This document shows, in pieces, positions 30,122-35,325 of a DNA stretch of 35,325 nt. A program made the position numbers and the translations under genes. Within the stretch, counting starts at the first letter, position 1. Each line of letters opens with the position of its first letter. The stretch comes from Actinomycetes bacterium (lineage in GTDB: Bacteria; Actinomycetota; Actinomycetes; Mycobacteriales; Mycobacteriaceae), in contig JAHZKD010000294.1 in assembly GCA_022600605.1 (NCBI GenBank), forward strand, positions 1 to 35,325. The letters run 5' to 3'. A model generated the notes under the pieces. That model did not search any database. It was not told the DNA's origin and saw only the letters and a list, made by a program, of their open reading frames with translations.

Positions 30122-30985
30122 ATGCCGCAGACACTGATGGACGTAGCCGAAGACCTACCGACCGACGACACCGAACAAGCCTCAGCAGCCAACGAGGTGG
30201 CCGAGGCACCCGAACAGGGCGTTCCCGGATCCCCCCCGACGGACGCAGACCCCGAGGCCGGTGGGCGCCCTGACTATATCCCCGAGAAGTTCTGGGACCC
30301 GGACAAGGGCCAGGCGCGGATCGAGGAGCTCGCCAAGAGCCAGCGCGACTTTGAGACGAAGTACCGCAACCGCGAAGGCACCAAGGTCGAGAAGGCCGAC
30401 GAGTACGAGATCGCGATCCCCGAGGGCGCCGATCATGTGGTGGCCCGGGACGAGGAGGGGAACCTGAACGACCCGCTGATTCAAGTGGCCTCCGAGGTGG
30501 CGGTCGAGTCAGGGATGAGCAAGGAGATGTTCGAGGGTTTCGTCTCCAAGGTGGCCGAGAAGCTAGGCGGCCTGGTCTCACCCTACGACCCGAAGGCCGA
30601 GATCGAGGCGATGGGGCCGAAAGGTACGCAGATCGTCAACCAGCTCACGGCCAAGACCCGGCAACTGATCGACCAGGGCGTGTTGAACGACGAACAGGCG
30701 GCGGTCTTCAAGAACATGTGGGCCACGGCGGACACCGCACCGGTCCTGGCCGCAGTTTTCGATGCGCTGGGCGAGAAGTCCATCCCGGATGTCGGCGGCG
30801 AACAGCCTGGTCCGGTCTCTGACGTGGAGCTCGACATGATGTATCACGAGACCTACGAAGATGGCCCGTACAAGGGCCAGCGCAAGTATGCGGTCGACAA
30901 GGCGCACGCCGCCCGGGTCGACGCACTGTTTGAGAAACGGTACGGGAAGGGCCCGGGCCGCACGTCTATTCCTATGGGAGGCTGA
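30122..30985 (+). CDS. Capsid assembly scaffolding protein
   Basis: 287 residues, acidic and helical. The start has a Glu/Asp-rich disordered region, then YIPEKFWDPDKGQARIEELA and SQRDFETKYRNR, hallmarks of podovirus scaffolding proteins, and LVSPYDPKAEIEAMG with a C-terminal basic end (YGKGPGRTSIPMGG). It would guide the major capsid protein into proheads and then leave. Position between portal and capsid fits. A short GGGGGATTT precedes the ATG. Confidence 0.88.
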   Translation: MPQTLMDVAEDLPTDDTEQASAANEVAEAPEQGVPGSPPTDADPEAGGRPDYIPEKFWDPDKGQARIEELAKSQRDFETKYRNREGTKVEKADEYEIAIPEGADHVVARDEEGNLNDPLIQVASEVAVESGMSKEMFEGFVSKVAEKLGGLVSPYDPKAEIEAMGPKGTQIVNQLTAKTRQLIDQGVLNDEQAAVFKNMWATADTAPVLAAVFDALGEKSIPDVGGEQPGPVSDVELDMMYHETYEDGPYKGQRKYAVDKAHAARVDALFEKRYGKGPGRTSIPMGG

Positions 30986-30986
30986 A

Positions 30987-31220
30987 ATGAACATGCCGTA
31001 TAGCCCTGTAATGGATCCGCCCTTGGCGACGATTGTCGTCAGTTCAGGCGGCTACACCTATGTTGCCGAAGCGCCCGCCGGGACCAGCGCAACCGCCGCG
31101 TCCTGGCGTTGTTCTCAGATCGACTCTGACGGGTCTACTACCTGGGCGGACGGTGACGGCAATTTCGACAACACTCCCGGCGCGGCCGGCGCGAATCTTT
31201 CCGGCCTGAGCTACTCCTGA
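30987..31220 (+). CDS. Small beta-rich virion-associated protein
   Basis: 77 residues. The repeated Gly/Ser/Thr and the segments TYVAEAPAG, SWRCSQIDSDGSTTWADGDG and FDNTPG suggest a beta-sandwich of the kind seen in small phage fibre or decoration proteins. It lies 1 bp after the scaffold gene and overlaps the tail-spike start by one base. Function not proven. Confidence 0.7.
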   Translation: MNMPYSPVMDPPLATIVVSSGGYTYVAEAPAGTSATAASWRCSQIDSDGSTTWADGDGNFDNTPGAAGANLSGLSYS

Positions 31221-33205
31221 TGAGCATCTCGAAACACATCAGAGAACACCTTGTCCTAGGCATCAAGCGAGACGCGCCGCAGGCCCGATACCTGACCTAT
31301 TCCGTCATCGGCGACAGCATCGGACTAAGGAACGGCGGATTTGGAAATTCGTGGAAAGACATTCCAACGTCCACCGATCCGGTTGCTGCTTACGGCCCGA
31401 CCGCCAACGGCGAGATGGGCGCACTGTCGGCACTGACCAATCAGCGGTTCATCCAACTGTCGAACTATTGCGTCAGCGGAAAGAACGTCACCGATCTGAT
31501 GCCCGACGGACAAGTTTCTTCTGCGATCAGCGACAAGCCAGACATCATTTATGTAAGCGCGGGCGCGAATGACATCATCGATTCAATCGCAGGCACCGAA
31601 ATTACGCTTGCCACGATCAAGACAGAATTCGACACCATCATCGCATCGATTACCGGCGCCGGAATCATTGCCTTGGTTGGGACCATATTGCCGCAGGACA
31701 ACGCCGACTGGGCAAACAATCCCCGCGAAGCGAACATGATTCTGGAAATCAATAGCTATCTGAAAGAACAGATGGCAGTGATTCCGAATTTGATTGTTTA
31801 CGACCGCTTTTCATCGTTCCTTGATCCGACCGCTACCGATCTCGACGCCGCTACGAATTACCTTGAAGACGGTACCCATCCTTCCCCGGAAGGCTTCTAT
31901 GCGGCAGCGGCGGATTTTTCCAGCCTTTGGGGTGATGTGTTGCTGAACAACACGACCGCCTTTGAAACCGGGCAAGGGGCTTTCGCGAAAAAATACTTTT
32001 CCGAATATGCCGCGCCGACTTCCGGTAGCGGCTGGACCTATGTCGGCACCATCACGCAGCAGACCAACGCGAACGATGGCATGGGTCAGCCTAGCTGGCG
32101 TCTAGAAGCATCGAGCGGCGATGCCGTGGTTCGTCCGCTGGCGGCGTCTTATCGGGACTATGTTTTAGAAGCGGCGTTTTGGCTGAACACCACAGCACAC
32201 GGGGCAATCTATTTCGGCTGCGACGCATCGGGCAACGGCTATGCGGCCTGCTGGGATCAGTCCGGCTCTGCCTATATCTGCCCGGTTACGACCTGGACCA
32301 CGTTCGGAACGCCGTTGACAACGGTAACGATTCCGGCGATCAATAGCGGCGGCACAGAAGAAGACTCCTTCTATCTTTACGCGGTTCACATCCGAGAAAA
32401 CCGCTATGTGACGATTGGCTACAACGACAACACCGACGACACGCGGATCACTCACCCAATCGCGAATTACGACATGGGTGACGGCACACTGGGCGACACC
32501 GATTTATATGTTGGCGTCGGCGTGCCTGAAAATGTGGTGTACGCGGACAACTTCCAGATTTACCCGAAACGCCGAGACGGGATCGTCTCTCCCTGGTCGC
32601 CAACTTTCTACGAAACCTTTGCGGCTCCACTGCCAGCAACGGCCAATTTCTCCGGGACCATGCCGAAGTTCAACGACGACGATTCGGTAATTTTATCGAG
32701 TGGTGCTAAATCGGCGTTCCATCACTCCCGATGGATGCAAGCTATTACTGGTGGTTCGGACGCTATGAGCCGAGTCGATAACAGCGACGGCACCTACACT
32801 TGGCGGCATACCATCACCGCGTCAGGGGCCGGCAATGTCGATTTCCGCCTGTATATCCCGGTTCCGTTCCTTGAGCCTGAGCGCTACTACTCGTTTGATC
32901 TGAAACTGAAGATAAGCCCGGACACAGCGAAAGAAGCCTGGGCGGACTTCAAGGTGTATCGGGTCGGATCGGGCGCACTCGGTCAGGTGATTGCACAGAC
33001 TTCGATTGGTTCGAGCATCAATACCGGGGTCTACACTGAGCGCGAGGTGACGATTCGAACTCCACCACAGTACATCAACACGCTGACCAATCGGTTGTTC
33101 CTGCTGGTCAACCTTGGATGGTACGAAGCGGGTACGCATGTCTTCGATATCAGTCAATTGTCGTTGCGGGATGTGACGACGCTTCTTACCGATGTCACGA
33201 CCTGA
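31220..33205 (+). CDS. SGNH/GDSL hydrolase tail-spike or fibre
   Basis: 661 residues. YSVIGDSIGL (Ser33), VSGKNV (Gly87), SAGANDI (Asn117) and DGTHPSPEGF (Asp217, His220) give the complete SGNH esterase set in the first 240 residues. The remainder is beta-rich with repeated jelly-roll-like segments (GTPLTTVTIPAINSGG and later SLRDVTTLL), typical of a receptor-binding or deacetylating tail spike. It probably removes acetyl groups from surface polysaccharide. Base composition is less GC-rich than neighbours and it lies between scaffold and capsid genes, suggesting horizontal acquisition. Confidence 0.85.
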   Translation: MSISKHIREHLVLGIKRDAPQARYLTYSVIGDSIGLRNGGFGNSWKDIPTSTDPVAAYGPTANGEMGALSALTNQRFIQLSNYCVSGKNVTDLMPDGQVSSAISDKPDIIYVSAGANDIIDSIAGTEITLATIKTEFDTIIASITGAGIIALVGTILPQDNADWANNPREANMILEINSYLKEQMAVIPNLIVYDRFSSFLDPTATDLDAATNYLEDGTHPSPEGFYAAAADFSSLWGDVLLNNTTAFETGQGAFAKKYFSEYAAPTSGSGWTYVGTITQQTNANDGMGQPSWRLEASSGDAVVRPLAASYRDYVLEAAFWLNTTAHGAIYFGCDASGNGYAACWDQSGSAYICPVTTWTTFGTPLTTVTIPAINSGGTEEDSFYLYAVHIRENRYVTIGYNDNTDDTRITHPIANYDMGDGTLGDTDLYVGVGVPENVVYADNFQIYPKRRDGIVSPWSPTFYETFAAPLPATANFSGTMPKFNDDDSVILSSGAKSAFHHSRWMQAITGGSDAMSRVDNSDGTYTWRHTITASGAGNVDFRLYIPVPFLEPERYYSFDLKLKISPDTAKEAWADFKVYRVGSGALGQVIAQTSIGSSINTGVYTEREVTIRTPPQYINTLTNRLFLLVNLGWYEAGTHVFDISQLSLRDVTTLLTDVTT

Positions 33206-33270
33206 TGCCTAGACTCCCACAGCAAACCCCGCACGGCGCATCGTGCATGGCCTGACCAACTGAACAGAAT

Positions 33271-33298
33271 TTGACCGAACGGTCACCCAGACTATAAT
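33271..33298 (+). promoter_or_regulatory. Capsid promoter with TGACC-N4-GGTCA operator
   Basis: TTGACC (33271-33276) and a perfect TATAAT (33293-33298) are spaced by 16 bp. The dyad TGACCGAACGGTCA (33272-33285) overlaps the -35 and matches the operator at 20328-20341 in its 5-bp arms. It lies in the 240-bp gap between the tail-spike and capsid genes. Confidence 0.78.
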
Positions 33299-33303
33299 CA
33301 CTG

Positions 33304-33408
33304 CAGCGGCCAATCCACCCGGTGGACCCGCTGACACCCAGGAACAGACTGGGCGGCAGGCCGGCTAGTTAGCGGCAAGTCGGAGACCCCTCCCCAGGGC
33401 CTATCTCC
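33304..33408 (+). ncRNA. Structured 5' leader of the major capsid mRNA
   Basis: Starting a few bases after the TATAAT, four successive hairpins are visible: CAGCGG/CCGCTG enclosing CCACC/GGTGG (33304-33333), CCCAG/CTGGG (33337-33353), GCC-GCTA/TAGC-GGC (33360-33376), and GGAGA/TCTCC (to about 33408). GGAGACAGAGC then precedes the capsid ATG at 33446. This probably stabilises the abundant capsid message. It does not resemble leaders A and B. Confidence 0.6.
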
Positions 33409-33445
33409 AGGCGAAGGTTATTCACTTTCATACTGGAGACAGAGC

Positions 33446-34294
33446 ATGAGTATTCATCTCACCGCCGCCCAGGTTCAACAATTCGACTCCGACGTCAAGC
33501 ACGCCTATCAGGGCATGGGCATGTTGCGCCCGACTGTGCGCGTGAAGACCGGGGTCGTGGGCAATCAGCACAAGTTCCCGACCATGGGCAAAGGTATGGC
33601 CACCGCCCGGGTTCCTCAGACCGACGTGGTTCCGATGAACATCAGCCACGCCCGGGTAGCCGCTACCCTGGCCGACTGGAACGCGCCGGAATACACCGAC
33701 ATCTTCGACCAGCAAAAGGTCAACTACGAAGAAAAGCAGCAACTGGCGACGGTAATCGCCGGGGCCATCGGTCGGCGCGAAGACCAGATCATCATCGACG
33801 TGATCGAGGCCGGGGCCGCATTGACCGCCGTTGACGAGAACATCGGCGGCACCGACACCAACCTCAACACCGCGAAGATGCGCGAGGCCAAGCAGAAGAT
33901 GGACGCGAAGGGTGTCTCTCAGGCTGACCGGCACGCCGCTATTCACGCCAACAACCTGTACGGGCTGCTGGGCGATCCCGATGCCAACACCTTCGACAAG
34001 AACGCGATCAAGGCTCTGGTCGACGGTGAAATCACCAAGTGGCTCGGGTTCAATATCAAGGTGATCGAGGATCGGGACGAGGGCGGCCTGACCCTGTCAA
34101 GCAACGAGCGATCCACCCTGTTCTATCACGGCGGATCGATGGGCTCGACGGGCCTGGCGGTCGGGATCGACTTCCGAACCGAGATCAACTACATCGCGGA
34201 GAAAACGTCCTGGCTGTGTAACGGCCTGTTCTCTGCCGGCGCTGCGGCTATTGAGGGCAATGGTGCCGTCAAAGTCCAGTGCTACGAAGCGTAA
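33446..34294 (+). CDS. Major capsid protein
   Basis: 282 residues. It begins MSIHLTAAQVQQFDSDVKHAYQ, with VKTGVVGNQHKFPTMGKGMA, DIFDQQKVNYEEKQQLATVI, then IHANNLYGLLGDP and TEINYIAEKTSWLCNGLF. This pattern matches HK97-fold major capsid proteins of small podoviruses and the position after scaffold supports it. No N-terminal delta-domain or protease is seen, consistent with a separate scaffold. Strong promoter, leader and ribosome site indicate high expression. Length fits the family. Confidence 0.9.
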   Translation: MSIHLTAAQVQQFDSDVKHAYQGMGMLRPTVRVKTGVVGNQHKFPTMGKGMATARVPQTDVVPMNISHARVAATLADWNAPEYTDIFDQQKVNYEEKQQLATVIAGAIGRREDQIIIDVIEAGAALTAVDENIGGTDTNLNTAKMREAKQKMDAKGVSQADRHAAIHANNLYGLLGDPDANTFDKNAIKALVDGEITKWLGFNIKVIEDRDEGGLTLSSNERSTLFYHGGSMGSTGLAVGIDFRTEINYIAEKTSWLCNGLFSAGAAAIEGNGAVKVQCYEA

Positions 34295-34306
34295 GGGGAG
34301 GCTGAC

Positions 34307-34621
34307 ATGGCTTTTGTTCTGGAAAACCTCAACCCGGTGGGTGGCCAGTCGAATCGAATCGATACCCTGTCCGAGGGTGCTTTGGGTACTGGCGGCCCTG
34401 CTGTCTGGACCTACATCACCGAGGACGCGCACGCCTCGGTCGATGGCTCGGGTTACTTCAACGATGCCAGCTCGTTGCTGGCGGTGGGTGACCTGATCGA
34501 CGTGGTGGTCCTGCTGTCCGGGTCGGTAACGACCTATGGCCGGCACCTCGTCAACTCCAACGCGAGCGGCGTGGTGGACACCACCAACGTGACCGTGGGT
34601 ACGGTGACCGATTCCGATTAA
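34307..34621 (+). CDS. Small decoration-like or head-associated protein
   Basis: 104 residues, Gly/Ser/Thr/Val-rich and beta-rich (AVWTYITEDAHASVDGSGYF, then VGDLIDVVVLLSGSV). Proteins of this pattern often follow capsid genes and are thought to decorate heads or form head fibres. GGGGAGGCTGAC precedes the ATG. It is followed by an intrinsic terminator. Function inferred from position and composition. Confidence 0.78.
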   Translation: MAFVLENLNPVGGQSNRIDTLSEGALGTGGPAVWTYITEDAHASVDGSGYFNDASSLLAVGDLIDVVVLLSGSVTTYGRHLVNSNASGVVDTTNVTVGTVTDSD

Positions 34622-34640
34622 CCCTCCTAGTGGCACTTGA

Positions 34641-34667
34641 CCCCGGTCTTCGGGCCGGGGTTTTTTT
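34641..34667 (+). terminator. Intrinsic terminator after the capsid operon
   Basis: CCCCGGTC and GGCCGGGG form an 8-bp stem with one G-U pair around a TTCG tetraloop (34641-34660), followed by seven T (34661-34667). AGAG and the next ATG (34678) follow within about 10 bases, so read-through controls expression of the downstream gene. Confidence 0.9.
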
Positions 34668-34677
34668 AGAGTATCGA

Positions 34678-35250
34678 ATGGCTGAAGGACCTTGTCTGAT
34701 CATCGGTGGAGCTCCCTGTGTCCACGACGACATGGCAGGCGCCCTTGAGGCCTACCCTGGCGCAACCAAGGCTGGGGTGAACCTGAGCTACCTGTGGTGC
34801 CACGACGTGGCCTGGGTGGCCACCATGCACCCGGAGGTTGAGGATATCCGCCCCGACGCGCCGCTGCATGCCCGTGTCCGGCAGGGCACCGACAAGGCCC
34901 GCTTTCCTCATGTCGACCACTGGCACCCGGAACTGAATAACCACTTCTCGAGCGGCTGGTTTGCTGCCGAGGTGGCGCGAAAGCTGGGCTACGGCCCGGT
35001 GATCCTGTGCGGTGTCCCGCTCGTGGGCTCTGAAAGCATCGATCACGACTACCTGATCTCGGTGGGCAAGCTGCCAGAAACGGCCAGCCGTACCACCTGG
35101 TTCGACCACTACGCTATCCGCCTGGAAACGGCGATGGCTGGAAAGTATCCGCCCATGGACCCGCCGGCCGGCATCTATTCCATGAGCGGATTCACTCGCA
35201 AGTTCATAGGGGCCCCGCCCCGCATTGCAGGAGAAGACCATGGCGGCTGA
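34678..35250 (+). CDS. Rossmann-like hypothetical protein crossing the map joint
   Basis: 190 residues from ATG at 34678; a longer reading would run through the terminator. CLIIGGAPCVHDDM (about 6-19) resembles the glycine-rich loop of MptE/DUF115-like Rossmann proteins, followed by VNLSYLWCHDVAWVATMHPE, VDHWHPELNNHFSSGWFAAE and ARKLGYGPVILCGVPLVG. Proteins of this type occur near head or tail genes in several podoviruses, with unknown function. The last 66 bases are repeated at 1-66. Weak AGAG ribosome site just after the terminator U-tract. Confidence 0.78.
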   Translation: MAEGPCLIIGGAPCVHDDMAGALEAYPGATKAGVNLSYLWCHDVAWVATMHPEVEDIRPDAPLHARVRQGTDKARFPHVDHWHPELNNHFSSGWFAAEVARKLGYGPVILCGVPLVGSESIDHDYLISVGKLPETASRTTWFDHYAIRLETAMAGKYPPMDPPAGIYSMSGFTRKFIGAPPRIAGEDHGG

Positions 35251-35325
35251 TGTTCATAAGGTTTACGGCCAGAAGGGCGCGGAGTACCACGTCTATACGG
35301 CCTCCGGGGATTCTGCCTACAGTGG
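35185..35325. repeat. Right copy of 141-bp terminal direct repeat (map joint)
   Basis: Identical to bases 1-141. It contains the last 66 bases of the Rossmann-like gene and the first 86 bases of the small gene called at 56-274. It should be counted once when the map is closed. Confidence 0.95.

Noticed and set aside
34630..34677. Longer GTG-start version of the Rossmann-like gene
   Set aside because: It would translate the terminator hairpin and U-tract; the ATG at 34678 begins the conserved protein region.

Overview
This window is a complete, GC-rich genome of a short-tailed (podovirus-type) double-stranded DNA phage. The first and last 141 bases are identical, so it is a circular map of 35184 bp with an assembly overlap; position 35185 equals position 1. 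The tail-tube, ejection-protein, portal, scaffold and terminase genes resemble those of T7-like and BPP-1-like podoviruses. No RNA polymerase, DNA polymerase, helicase, primase, integrase or CI-type repressor is visible, so the phage must depend on host transcription and replication machinery. The sigma70-like promoters and Shine-Dalgarno sites suggest a GC-rich Gram-negative host, probably a proteobacterium; the host cannot be named from sequence.

Layout. (1) 56-12787, plus strand: tail tubular proteins A and B, then four internal virion/ejection proteins and a small gene. Tail proteins A and B carry three inserted discoidin-like domains. The largest ejection protein (6822-10145) carries a ParB-like domain and a RelA/SpoT-like domain. 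(2) 12792-15442, minus strand: an early operon of small proteins ending in a RecE-like exonuclease and an OB-fold-like protein. (3) 15479-15579: a divergent control region with a palindromic operator next to a ribbon-helix-helix repressor gene. (4) 15579-18187, plus strand: small early genes, a VRR-NUC-like nuclease and SSB. (5) 18185-21615: two copies of a structured leader RNA ending in a terminator, a ParB-methyltransferase fusion, a PD-(D/E)XK protein, tRNA-Pro, a predicted tiny minus-strand RNA, and a DUF1376 replication protein with an origin-like repeat array inside its gene. (6) 21702-24631: small accessory proteins, including likely lysis or membrane proteins and zinc ribbons. (7) 24631-35250: packaging and head genes, namely TerS, TerL with an intein, portal, a lipoprotein, a Bbp19-like protein, scaffold, an SGNH-hydrolase tail spike, the major capsid protein behind its own promoter and structured leader, a decoration-like protein, and a Rossmann-like protein that runs through the map joint.

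The most unusual locus is 8934-9745. A RelA/SpoT-like domain, of the kind used as alarmone or toxin synthetases, is embedded in an ejection protein. Immediately after it, on the opposite strand and inside the same reading frame, lies a small gene with its own extended -10 promoter and Shine-Dalgarno site. This looks like an effector-immunity or toxin-antitoxin cassette spliced into a protein that should be injected into the host. Other strong candidates are the paired leader RNAs with a shared promoter operator, the discoidin insertions in the tail tube, and the iteron-like origin.
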